DNA from: Siphonodentalium dalli
Taxonomy: Eukaryota; Mollusca; Scaphopoda; Gadilida; Siphonodentaliidae
DNA length: 64,000 nt
Assembly (NCBI GenBank): GCA_032622095.1
Contig: CP136066.1
Span: 201,088,978-201,152,977, forward strand
Direction: 5' to 3'
Numbering within the stretch: position 1 is the stretch's first letter; every line of letters begins with the position of its first letter. The position numbers were made by a program, and so were the translations under genes. Below the pieces are notes generated by a model that saw only the letters and a list, made by a program, of their open reading frames with translations, did not search any database and was not told where the DNA came from. Of the stretch, positions 54,487-64,000 are shown piece by piece.

Positions 54487-55378
54487 TGTGGTAATGTTGG
54501 GTGATTACACCCACTTGTTAACAGGTCTTTCCTGTAAGGTGTCTTTTCACTAAAGGCCCATTAATGACGAGTTGGTCACCACTTCAACTTTGGACTGATC
54601 CAATGTGTGCAAAGGGGCAGTGGTTCTGATTCGTCGATTTGAGCGGTGACCTCCGATTGGTCGGCCAATACGATCTCCCGATCCGCTCAAATCGTATAAA
54701 AAGGCCACTGTTTCTTGCAACATTCGTTCAGTCAGAATTATCCCGAGTATGGTCACCATCTCTTACTAATAGCTCTGACTACCCAGCCAAAGGCAACAGT
54801 TTTGGGGGACATTATAATTACCACGAACTTGGGGAACATTTTATACACCGGAAGTTGTATTCTCCGGCTGTTTACACTGTCCGCTAATGCATATTACCGG
54901 AAGTTGTATTCTCTGGCTGTTTACACTGTCTGCTAATACATATTTACCGGAAGTAGATTACTCCGTCCACTTTCTGTACCGGAAGTGGCGTATTCTGACA
55001 GTTTACCCGGTTCTCTCATATATATGACCGGAAGTAGGTTATTTTGGACACTTTCTGTACCGGAAGTGACGTATTCTGACAGTTTACCCGGTTCTCTCAT
55101 ATATGACCGGAAGTAGGTTATTAGGACATTTATTGTACTAGAAGTTGAGAATATATATATAGAACCAGTAATTGTATTTGAACTTGTCAAACATATCAAA
55201 CTTAGATATTCAACATATAGCCATATAGATGATATTGATTAATACACTCATGATTACCTCACTATTCTATTCTATTAAACTGGCCCGGGGAGTGTGGAAA
55301 CAATAAGACTTGGGAACCTGCGCCCACTAAGTAGTGTCCACAACCCCTCCCCGCTTATGGGAACCCCAGTTGACTACA
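54487..55378 (+). repeat. 3' LTR of the Gag-protease element
   Basis: 892 bp, with the same ends as the 5' LTR. The AATA duplication follows at 55379-55382. Confidence 0.92.
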
Positions 55379-55500
55379 AATAGTATAAAAATATTTTATT
55401 TATTTTTTTGTGATTACAAATAATTAAAGCTCAAAAAATGAGGGGTGAAGGAATAGACCTCTCGGTCTATTCGACCATCCCGGGGCTAGCCCCCCAAATC
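55379..55500 (+). mobile_element. Half-LINE copy 3, right piece (3' tail)
   Basis: The sequence resumes AATAGTATAAAAAT as in copy 1, then GATTACAAATAATTAAAGCT, the hairpin GAATAGACC-TCTC-GGTCTATTC (about 55452-55473) and CCCGGGGCTAGCCCCC. It joins the left piece at 50250-50639 across the LTR element. Confidence 0.75.
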
Positions 55501-56524
55501 ACATTCCTGTGAAAATTGCATTCGATCTTTGATCTGAAACAATGACATATTCTAACTCGATCTGTATTTTTGGCTCAGAAACTCACATATCAATTTTGGT
55601 TCTCATGGGTACACATAAAAAAAAATTAAATGCTAGACCATTTGACAGTTTGTCTCTTAAGTATGTGATTTTTTTGGTATGGCTGTAGCGATACACTTAG
55701 TCACAATACAAATTGTGATACATGATCAACGATCCGATATATATCACTGTACAATAAATTAGTGTTCCCAAATGAATAACACCTGAATTATCAGTTAATA
55801 AATGATAATATAATATCTCAAACATTGCAGGGCCCTGGATCACACCGAGGCAATTCTACACTGCAATGAATAACAATGCTTTGATGGGGAAACGGGGAAG
55901 ATGACGATTTATAAATAGATACCTGTAATGACGACTGATATCCAATAATCAAGAGTCCATATCATTTAACAATTTATTTACATAAAAATCATCAAATCAG
56001 TGAATTGGCGAAATGCAACATTTTCTAGTACAGAAACTTCCAAGACACTCGGAGCATAGCAAGAACTCTATATTGTTGCACTAATATAACAGTTTATAAA
56101 TAGATACCTATAATAATAAACAAATCCGTGATTAGGCAACATGCAGTAATTGTCATGTTATATTAAATAATTTTCTCCACCATATATCAAGAATTGGTAA
56201 CAAGTTCCTAACTATGAATCAGACACCTGTCCAGAAATGATTCCGTCAATTAATACTTCAGATGCATTTGGAGCATAGCAAGAGGGACAACTCTATCTTG
56301 TTAGGAATAAACCACTTTAGTAAGACTCTATAGACAAATAATTTACCGAATTTTCAATTCTGTTTCTGTGCTATCATTTACAGAAAAATGTGTTTGTAGT
56401 TGTGAAATCAGGTTTGATAAAATTCTGGAAGAGATGCACCAATGTTAGGTAAATAATGTTATTAACTTAATTACTGCGGCAACTATATATGGGACCTTCA
56501 TTGTTTTGATCTTACCTGTCCTGC
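55501..56524. repeat. Unannotated stretch with a diverged ~180-bp duplication
   Basis: ATTTATAAATAGATACCTGT / GTTTATAAATAGATACCTAT (about 55908 and 56091) and GGAGCATAGCAAGA (about 56050 and 56269) mark two diverged tandem units. Nothing coding seen. Confidence 0.45.
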
Positions 56525-56531
56525 ATTTATT

Positions 56532-57382
56532 CAGGGTTTCCGCTAGGGGGTAGGGGAATGGGGCCGGTAGCCGTCAAGGGGAAAAATTAGCCTGTTTTAG
56601 CACTGGTTGAACTACTTTCGTTATATCGGCCAATATAATCGTGTGAGAGTAGAAATGGCAGATTGTTTTGTTCCATTTCTGCCCAAGTGCCAAGCTATCA
56701 AACCTTATACATGTACCTGTAACTTTAAAACTAGTAAATTTATTAGATATAAATTAATTTACGAAGTACAGAACACCAGTAATTTGGATCCCGAGTTAAA
56801 CGTGCTCGTTAATGTTAAAAAAGACTCACTGTGGAAGACCCAGCAGATATTTCGGATGCATAACGTAATCGGAATATATTTTAGCAGCTGCAGTGTAAAT
56901 ATTGAAGGCTGATTACCTATCTGGCCAATGAGTATTCTTTGTGGGCAGTGGTAAGATACCTTGATGCCCGGTGCGGTTACTCCCACATTTCTCTCTCGCT
57001 CTGTTACAAACTGAACAGTATATTTTGCGGTATAAAACATGACAGGTACGATTAAAATACTGCTCTTTTGCATAACGTAACCGGGTACTAACCGCAACGT
57101 AACTAACCAGCCTCAAAGGCATAGCTTCTAGCGATGTCAGTTCCGATCACTTCATGTTTCAATGTTCTGTATAACAACGAGTTTAGAGTGTACACTCACA
57201 AGATATAAAATAAATTCACCTTTTAAAATTCCTTAGTACTATTCCAACAAAATTCAGAAGTTTTAAACATCTTTATACCTTTATAGACATGCAGTATGTC
57301 CTGGGGTATGGCAGGAGGGGGAAACTTGGCGACGGGGACAGTGCCGTCAAGGGGACCCCCTGCCGGTATAGCGGAAACCCTG
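56532..57382. mobile_element. hAT-like non-autonomous element, 851 bp
   Basis: The ends are CAGGGTTTCCGCTA and TAGCGGAAACCCTG, flanked by ATTTATT on each side (56525-56531 and 57383-57389). Beyond the tips the ends also share CCGTCAAGGGG blocks. CAGGG-type tips and a 7-8-bp duplication suggest hAT. A 101-codon frame inside (56607-56912) shows no transposase motif. Confidence 0.65.
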
Positions 57383-57628
57383 ATTTATTCTAAAGTGGTG
57401 TCTTTGTTTTATCATAAGACAGGTACATACACTAATAATGCCATTATTAATGGACAGTTTTTAGCAGTTAACTCACAAATAATAGAGCGGTTTCGATTGA
57501 AACTTCTAAAACCAATCCAGCACATACTATAATCTTCCTGAGTGCAGATCATATTGAATAGTAGCTCAACTATACTGTTCATAAACTCTGCGTATTAGTG
57601 TGAATTGTAAAACAGCAGCCTTAATTAA

Positions 57629-57974
57629 AGGGGTACTGTACACTAAATCAGGCCATTTATGGGACCATCTCTTTTTATAGTCAACAGAATATATGCAACA
57701 AATGAATACATTTGAGCCATAGATATAGTGCAATTTACACTCATGTGCTCTATGAACGATGCAAACAACATGGCAATTATAATGAAAATTAATTTATGGC
57801 TGGAGTCATAATTCACTTTTGTTATAATGACCTTGTTGTTTGTATCGTTCATACGGTAAATGAATGTATTTTGCACTCATCCATGGCTCAAATTCATTCT
57901 TTTGCTGCATATATTCTGTTGAGTATAAAAGTAGATGGTCCCAAAAATGGCCGGATTTAGTGTACAGTACCCCT
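57629..57974. mobile_element. TTAA-flanked MITE, family A, 346 bp
   Basis: TTAA (57625-57628), AGGGGTACTGTACACTAAAT ... ATTTAGTGTACAGTACCCCT, TTAA (57975-57978). The inverted ends extend with few mismatches for about 130 bp, so most of the element folds on itself. Confidence 0.85.
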
Positions 57975-58016
57975 TTAATGTTGACTCTAGAATGGCACCT
58001 TTCGTTTCTGGTTTAA

Positions 58017-58253
58017 CCCTTCCATGGCGGATCTTCCTGAAATTTTGCGAAAACCCTGTGCCAATGCATTCTCTTATATATGCGAGTTGCCCATATGTAA
58101 GAAAATGCATTGGCCCAACAATAAATACCTTGATCTTGTAAGCCAGTGCTTTCTCTTATGTATGCGAGGCTCCCTATGGTAGACTTGCATATATAAGAGA
58201 ATGCACTGGCACATGATCTTTAACGCTACACCAACACAGCTGTCATTAAAGGG
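58017..58253. mobile_element. TTAA-flanked MITE, family B, 237 bp
   Basis: TTAA at 58013-58016 and 58254-58257. The tips are CCCTTCCATGG and CATTAAAGGG. Inside are two palindromic blocks of the type GCCAATGCATTCTCTTATAT...ATATAAGAGAATGCATTGGC (about 58060-58110 and 58143-58212). Confidence 0.7.
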
Positions 58254-58582
58254 TTAAACAATATTTATTTCTTCTCAAATATAATACAATTTTTGAACAT
58301 GACCCCAGTATGTTTATAGAGACTTGAAGAGAGGAAGTGGATTTGAAAGCAAGCATTAGATGCCATATAGAGCCATATCCTCGCATGTTTCCAAGCACTA
58401 AATTCACCCTCTGGGGACCTCATTCTGCTTAGGCCTTATCTTCTAGGAAGTATCCATAGTCTAAAATTAACATAGTTTTTAGTTACTTTTTCTCTCCTGT
58501 TCCATTTCTATATCCTTAATTTGCAGAAGATAAAATGCATAATCGAGGTGACTAATGGGTGAACGTCACCAACTTCAACAGG

Positions 58583-60442
58583 TCTTCTATATATACCATA
58601 CTGTTGCGTATTTTATATCTGCAGATTGTTCAGTGCGTATATATTTGTCCCTCGGAACAATCATTTCTTTAAAACGCCTCATGTTATCTTATAAATCATA
58701 AAAATTAACCCGAATAGACATGTTGAGTTAGAAACTATCATCGGTATTTATTCGAAATTCCCTCTATGGTCGCTATATCGCGATGTTTGGGCCCCATAAC
58801 GTAGAGAAGTAATATATTTATACTGACCCATCAACTACATGCGAGCAACCGTATTGGAATTAATGATCCCCCCTATCCCGGGATCACTAATAGAGTTATA
58901 CTCCTTTCGTCTCTTCCTTCTCTTATCTTCTGTTATCTTTCTAATCTCTTCCTCAACTGCACATGACCAAGATAAACCGTGTATCTCACGCCAATATCTC
59001 AAACAACATCCTGATCCATCATTTGTTCAGTGTGTAAATCATATCTGCCAACCGCCGAGCTATTTATATGTTTTGAATTTCATACAATATATATGGGACA
59101 ATGGTTGATATAATACAATATCGTGCTCGGATTGGCAGCTTTCTGTCGAGAGCGTCTCGACCACCCAGGGGAAAACGCTTTGACCAGAATATGTCTGAAA
59201 CTATCATCATTTATCTTTTCTTACGTTCAAGAAAATTGCCAGAGATTCAAATTGTAAGTCTGCTACTTTTGATATCATGTACTTGTCCACATTTAATACA
59301 AACAGTTTTGAAAATCATCCGCGAAAATAAGGCCCCATGGCAAGTTAGTACAGATCGACATGTATAATACACACACACAAGGCAAAATTATTATGCTACT
59401 TAACCGCAACTTCTATTATATTCTTATTACTAATGTTAAGCGGCGATATCGAACTGAACCCGGGTCCTGCCAACAAAGATGCGATGCAAAGACACTGTTC
59501 CATGTTACTTCTGAACACCCAGAGCATCAAAAATAAAATGACAATACTAAATGCTGAGTCTGCTAATTTCGATATTTGCCTTTTCACTGAAACATGGCTT
59601 AAAAATTCAGTGGAAAATTCCGAAGTTTTACTTCACGGTTTTCATGACCCAATTAGAAATGACAGGAATACCGAAACATCCGGTGGTGGTGTGAGTATTT
59701 ATATTCGCGACTGTATTCCTTATAAATTCCGTAATGATCTGATAGTTCCAGGCCTGGAGTCCGTATGGGTCGAAATCAAAGTGTGTAGTAAAAGTATTAT
59801 TCTTGGCTGCTTCTACAGACCCCCTCAATCACCAGTTTCGCATTGGGATACTATTGAACTCAACATTAAAAACGCAATCGATGACGTAAACTTGATAATC
59901 GTAGCTGTACGGATCTCTCGAACTTCCAAACAAATTAAATTCCGAAATAATCTTGGCGGTTCAGAAATTTATTTCAGATAGTGGCCGTTTCTCATAATCA
60001 CTTAAGGTGACGCGGCTAGATTTCCATTCGATTTGCATGAAACGCTTTTTCTCCTCCGTGGTCGTGACGCATTCGTGCAAGTGATTTCCCCACTGAACGG
60101 GTGTTTTTTGTGTTATTTTGTATCGAATGTATGTTGTGTCAAACCTCTCTCTCTCTCTCTTTCACACTCTCCCCTCTCTCTCTCATTCTCTTTCATTCCC
60201 TTTCTCACCCTTAACTTCCGTATCTCAATCCTTAATAATATTCCAATCAATCAAATCTATATATCCCGTCTGCTTTACCCCAAGTGATATTTTTGTCACT
60301 TGAGGTAACATTTATTCCACGAGGAGAGGACTTTAAAAAAAGCATTTCGCTTGTTGTCCAATCCTCTTCATAAATCTATATATTTATACATGTATATTAT
60401 GTTTATGTCATATGTTTGATTTTTTGAAATAAATATTGTTTA
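58583..60442 (+). mobile_element. 2A-bearing CR1-type LINE with reverse transcriptase deleted
   Basis: It is bounded by a 16-bp duplication, CACCAACTTCAACAGG (58567-58582 and 60443-60458). From 5' to 3' it has an 0.8-kb leader, an N-terminal 2A-like motif, a partial endonuclease, then an abrupt switch (about 59905) to 3' UTR with a CT-rich tract (60145-60190) and AAATAAATATTGTTTA. The perfect long duplication shows that it inserted as a unit, so the reverse transcriptase may have been lost before insertion. The 3' UTR matches 47640-47980. Confidence 0.85.
59376..59981 (+). pseudogene. LINE ORF2 start: 2A-like motif and partial endonuclease
   Basis: The frame is open from about 59352. The first ATG in frame is 59433, but the open frame upstream supplies a hydrophobic stretch (YLTATSIIFLLL) before LSGDIELNPGPA. 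D-x-E-x-N-P-G-P is the signature of 2A peptides, which make the ribosome skip the G-P bond; the motif lies at 59445-59468. The APE-type endonuclease follows with LLLNTQSIKNKM, CLFTETWL, GGGVSIYIRD and CFYRPP. It stops at NLIIVA, where the GDFN motif would begin, and reads a short unrelated end to the TAG at 59979. No reverse transcriptase remains. Confidence 0.85.
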
Positions 60443-60599
60443 CACCAACTTCAACAGGGAAACCTCAATCTGATCCTAGGTCTCCCATATCAGTTGAGAC
60501 CTAAGCAGAATGAGGTTCCCAGAGGGTGAATTTGTTGATGCTAGCCCGCCATGCGGGATAGCTTCACTAAAATCACACTCTGGGGGACCTCATTCTGCA

Positions 60600-60985
60600 A
60601 ATGTCAGACACATAATTTCAAGGCTTGAACATTTCGTGTCTCATTGACAACTAAATAGACCGATATGGAGTGTTTTACGGACTTCATTTAGAACACTTGC
60701 TACTGAATTAAACTCTGTTATGTGTGAAATTAGAAGTTTTTTCTATCTAAACCTCCATATTAACCCTTTTCATACTGAATGGATTCTCCCATTCATTTAT
60801 AATAGTATCCATTGGAACAATCTATAATTCATTTGGATGGGTGTTCAGGTAATAAAAGCAGATAATACAAGAGCAGAAGGATTCTTATACATTGGTGGGA
60901 AATGTTCGGATAATAATGGCCTATGGTTGTTTGTTGAACTTATTATGTGAACATTTCCTGAGGAAATCATCAATCAATCACTAAT
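60600..60985. other. Unannotated stretch
   Basis: No feature recognised before the tandem array. Confidence 0.4.
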
Positions 60986-62154
60986 ATCATCAGCCTTCAG
61001 TATTTAATACAGAAAGGGGTTAATAAAACATAAAACATTGGGCCAGTTATATCATCAGCCTTCAGTATTTAGTGAAGAAAGGGGTTAATAAAACATTGGG
61101 TCAGTTATATCATAAGCCTTCAGTATTTAATACAGAAAGGGGTTAATAAAACATCGGACCGGTTATATCATCAGCCTTCAGTATTTAGTGAAGAAAGGGG
61201 TTAATACAACATCGGGCCAGTTATATCATCAGCCTTCAGTATTTAATACAGAAAGGGGTTAATAAAACATAAAACATCGGGCCAGTTATATCATCAGCCT
61301 TCAGTATTTAGTGAAGAAAGGGGTTAATACAACATCGGGCCAGTTATATCATCAGCCTTCAGTATTTAATACAGAAAGGGGTTAATAAAACATTGGGCCA
61401 GTTATATCATCAGCGTTCAGTATTTAATACAGAAAGGGGTTAATAAAACATAAAACATCGGGCCAGTTATATCATCAGTCTTCAGTATTTAGTGAAGAAA
61501 GGGGTTAACCCTTTACCCAACAAACCGGCCAAAACCGGCCAAATAAAGCTTCAACAGCCTAAAATATCTTCGGTCTGTCTCAATAGAACCATACAAATAT
61601 GGATATCATTGGAACCGGCTCATTGACCACATTGTGATAGTTACAGTTATGCCCTGTGCCAATGCATTCTCTTATATATGCGAGTCGACCATAGGTCGCC
61701 TCGCATATATAAGAGAATGCATTGGCCTAAACAAAATCTTTTTTTAACATTTTTTCTTACATTCTTTAACAATTTTATAATTTTTAATGTGTTAAGCCAA
61801 TGCATTCTCTTATATATGCGAGGCGACCTATGGTCGACTCGCATATATAAGAGAATGCATTGGCACAGGGCCGTTCTGTTGGGTAAAGGGTTAATAAAAC
61901 ATCGGGCCAGTGATATCATCAGCCTTCAGTATTTAATACAGAAAGGGGTTAATAAAACATTGGACCAGTTATATCATCAGCCTTCAGTATTTTGTGAAGA
62001 AAGGGGTTAATAAAACATCGGGCCGGTTATATGATCAGCCTTCAGTATTTAGTACAGAAAGGGGTTAATAAAACATCGGTGCAGTTATATCAGCCTTCAG
62101 TATTTAATACAGAAAGTGGTTAATAAAACAAAACATCGGGCTAGTTATATCATT
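60986..62154 (+). repeat. ~60-bp tandem array, about 13 units, split by a MITE
   Basis: The unit ATCATCAGCCTTCAGTATTT, then AATACAG or AGTGAAG, then AAAGGGGTTAATAAAACATC and GGGCCAGTTAT repeats eight or nine times before 61508 and about four times after 61891. Two variants alternate for part of the array, suggesting a higher-order dimer. Some units carry an extra AAAACAT. Confidence 0.85.
61509..61890. mobile_element. TTAA-flanked MITE, family B, 382 bp, inside the array
   Basis: It sits exactly in the GGGGTTAATAAAAC of one array unit, with TTAA on both sides (61505-61508 and 61891-61894). The tips are CCCTTTACCCAACA and TGTTGGGTAAAGGG. It contains two ~75-bp palindromes (61655-61725 and 61798-61864) whose 27-bp arms read GCCAATGCATTCTCTTATAT.., linked by a T-rich spacer. 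The two palindromes are also inverted copies of each other. Confidence 0.88.
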
Positions 62155-62223
62155 ATCATAAAAAAGAGACTGTACAAGCAACACAAATGATAGCTTAAAG
62201 CAATGTAATAAATGATAGCTTCA

Positions 62224-62557
62224 CCCTTTCATGACGGGCGCTGCACTGGCACAACATTAAAGACCCTGTGCCAATGCATTCTCTTATATATGCGAGTTTT
62301 TCTTACATTCTTTAACAATTTTATCATTTTTTCTTCTGTTCTTTATCAATTTTTATCATTTTTGTTCTTACATTTTTTCTTACAATTTTTTTCATTTTTT
62401 CTTACATTTTTTAACAATTATAAAAAATAATATAAAATTTGTTAAGCCAATGCATTCTCTGATATATGTGAGGTGACATATGGTCAACTCGTATATATAA
62501 GTGAATGCATTGGCACAGGGTTTTTGCAAAAATTCAGGAAGCTCCTGTCATGAAGGG
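62224..62557. mobile_element. Family B MITE, damaged copy
   Basis: The tips CCCTTTCATGAC and GTCATGAAGGG are followed by TTAA on the right (62559-62562) and TTCA on the left. One palindrome is half lost (62271-62297) and the other is diverged (62449-62515). A T-rich TTTTTCTTACA spacer is expanded. Confidence 0.6.
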
Positions 62558-62589
62558 CTTAAACTGATGTGGAAACTCCATGTTTCCTT

Positions 62590-63087
62590 CGATGTAAACC
62601 AGCTGGTGAAATCGGTTGGGATAATGCTGGTTTTATGTCAAAGTACCAGGTATGTCTTTCTATGTCAGGGTTTAGCGTTGTTGATACTCACCTAAAATCA
62701 CCAATAAGTGTAAATAAATGTCACAATGGTGACGGCAAACCTGTTTATTCCACAGAAAATATATGTTCTGAACTCCACAAGAGTTGACAACTGACAGTTG
62801 TAATGCAATGTGAAATATATATTTTATCACAATATTTACATAAATACGGACTCATGTGACATTTGAAAGTTAGATTATAATACATCATTATGAACATAAG
62901 ATGTTTTTCCGGTGTATATAGTATCGGGCGTAGATTTTTGGGTAAATCTATTAATAGTGACAAACATCTCACCACTGGATCTGGGCGTAAAGTCTGCTAT
63001 AGATAGACTATACACGGGACTTTGATGGAAAACCAGCATTATCCCAATCGATTTCACTAGCTGGTTTACATTGAAGGTTGGGGCGAT
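62590..63087. repeat. Inverted pair of ~90-bp segments
   Basis: GATGTAAACCAGCTGGTGAA...GGGATAATGCTGGTTTT (62593-62635) is mirrored at 63022-63074. The ~400 bp between them contains no recognised gene. Possibly another small DNA element. Confidence 0.55.
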
Positions 63088-63271
63088 TGAATGGTAATAC
63101 AGAATCAAATAGTTAACAACATGAATATGGTATCCAAATAGGCAACACACAACTTCATTCTTACACATAATTTATATACAGCGACTCACTGGAGGAATTA
63201 TTGTCCACCGAAAAATGTATTTTCGGGGGACTATAGAAACGGGCTCCGTCCGTCAGTCACACTTTTGAGTA

Positions 63272-63620
63272 CCTTCATGGTGTAATCATCTCCTCCTACA
63301 GATCTCATCCCAGAGATTTGAAACTTCAGAATATTGTTGCCCATATATTGAAGATGTGCAACATGTATATAGATGACGGAAAAAATTATTTTTTTACAGA
63401 GTATATAACCCTTTTCAACTTAGAAAATTTCAACATTTTTTATTATTTTCTGTATGAGGGTACCTTCATGGTGTAATCAACTCCTGCTACAGTTTTGATT
63501 GTAGATATTTGAAATTTCAGAGTATTGTTACCCACATATTGGAGATGTGCAACATGTAAATAGATGATAGAAAAATTATTTTTTGACGGAGTTATTAACC
63601 CTTTTCGACTTAATTTCTTT
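63272..63620 (+). repeat. Two ~190-bp tandem units
   Basis: TACCTTCATGGTGTAATCA, GATGTGCAACATGTA and AACCCTTTTC(A/G)ACTTA recur about 190 bp apart with moderate divergence. A third partial AGTTATCCCCTTTTTCGACTTAG occurs near 63690. Confidence 0.7.
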
Positions 63621-64000
63621 AACAAAGCGGCATCGACTTGCCACGTTTTCGGGGGACACTGTGGTCTGCTGACCTTTTATTTAGAGGAGTTATCCCCTTT
63701 TTCGACTTAGAAAATGTTCTTGTAATATTATCAATTATTCTTTTTGCCCAGTTTTAAGATTTTGACATTTTATATTCATGAACAATGACCACTGTCATAG
63801 GAAAGAATAGATGGTGCAGTTTATTCTTTCTATCTAAGTAGACCTAAGATTGGCCACAAAAGCTTGTTCCTTTTTCTCTTGGAAACTCCATGAATGCTGT
63901 GTGAAATGGTGACAGATCCTCTAGAGCTATATATTCTTAGTTAAGTTCTTACACTAGCAGTATGGGTAAACATTTTATTATGGAAACAAATCTGCACTGT
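63621..64000. other. Unannotated end of window
   Basis: Apart from the partial repeat near 63690 nothing is recognised. Confidence 0.4.

Larger units (their letters stand above)
50640..55378 (+). mobile_element. Gag-protease-only LTR retrotransposon, 4,739 bp
   Basis: Two LTRs (878 and 892 bp), an AATA duplication at 50636-50639 and 55379-55382, a primer-binding site at 51522, one long Gag-protease frame and a polypurine tract just before the 3' LTR. No reverse transcriptase, RNase H or integrase sequence occurs between the LTRs, so it must rely on another element's enzymes. The LTR length difference is a 15-base insertion in the 3' LTR (GTGCAAAGGGGCAGT, about 54607) and one C less near the end; otherwise they are nearly identical. 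Confidence 0.93.
58403..60530. mobile_element. Short inverted-repeat element split by a LINE
   Basis: TTCACCCTCTGGGGACCTCA (58403, about 31 bp in full) is mirrored at 60500-60530 with two mismatches. Without the LINE and its duplication the element would be about 250 bp. A third, direct copy of the end (CTCTGGGGGACCTCATTCTG) is at about 60578. Confidence 0.55.

Noticed and set aside
56607..56912. hAT transposase fragment
   Set aside because: The 101-codon frame shows none of the expected transposase motifs.
58839..59367. ORF1 of the 2A-bearing LINE (frames at 58839-59108 and 59101-59367)
   Set aside because: No motif recognised and the frames are short and hydrophobic; treated as leader.
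60986..62154. CRISPR-like array
   Set aside because: The whole unit is repeated with no unique spacers, and the context is eukaryotic.

Overview
This window looks like intergenic DNA from a eukaryotic, probably marine invertebrate genome; a bivalve-type mollusc is my best guess. The reasons are the AT-rich composition, many TACATGTA-type words, Ty3-like, Jockey-like and 2A-bearing LINEs, abundant small inverted-repeat elements and large tandem repeats. I see no complete host gene, no tRNA or rRNA gene, no CRISPR and no bacterial-style operon. The only host-gene candidate is a possible first coding exon with a good splice donor at 3295-3323. Assignments rest on motifs read directly from translations and on repeats aligned by eye.

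Layout. 0-10 kb: a 160-bp-unit repeat, a 5'-truncated Ty3-like relic with one LTR (1279-3258, minus), short Jockey-like LINE relics (4914-5021 and 9960-10257, minus), and several copies of a Helitron-like repeat rich in TCAAGGTCA words. 10-21 kb: a tandem repeat of several hundred bp per unit split by a degenerate half-LINE (11456-12228), a 140-bp hairpin (12442-12581), a foldback-type element with 16-bp subrepeats (15395-16655), and a Helitron-like copy on the minus strand (17270-17888). 21.8-25.9 kb: a large inverted duplication of unknown identity. 26.8-27.9 kb: a 17-bp minisatellite, followed by a LINE 3' end (27938-29055).

32.4-43.5 kb: an ORF1-only half-LINE (minus) beside a complete 10,067-bp Ty3-like LTR retrotransposon (33466-43532, minus). 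Its two LTRs are 1,153 bp each, its target duplication is TGACT, and its gag-pol carries several frame lesions.

44.5-55.5 kb is a nest of elements: a TTAA-flanked MITE, a second ORF1-only half-LINE (45262-46352), a 5'-truncated Jockey-like ORF2 (46353 to about 50240) interrupted by another LINE's 3' end (46890-47980, duplication TAAAT), and a third half-LINE tail split by a 4,739-bp LTR element (50640-55378, duplication AATA). That LTR element encodes only Gag and protease in one intact 844-residue frame. Its LTRs carry a TATA box and a cluster of ACCGGAAGT words.

56.5-64 kb: a hAT-like element (56532-57382), TTAA-flanked MITEs built from nested palindromes, a LINE with a 2A-like motif, a 16-bp target duplication and its reverse transcriptase deleted (58583-60442), and a tandem array of about 60-bp units into which one MITE jumped.

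Taken together the genes do not form a pathway. They are parts of mobile elements, and the nesting gives a relative order of insertion. The most interesting material is the half-LINE family with a conserved two-hairpin 3' tail, the Gag-protease-only LTR element with its ETS-like site array, and the TCAAGGTCA-bearing Helitron-like repeat.
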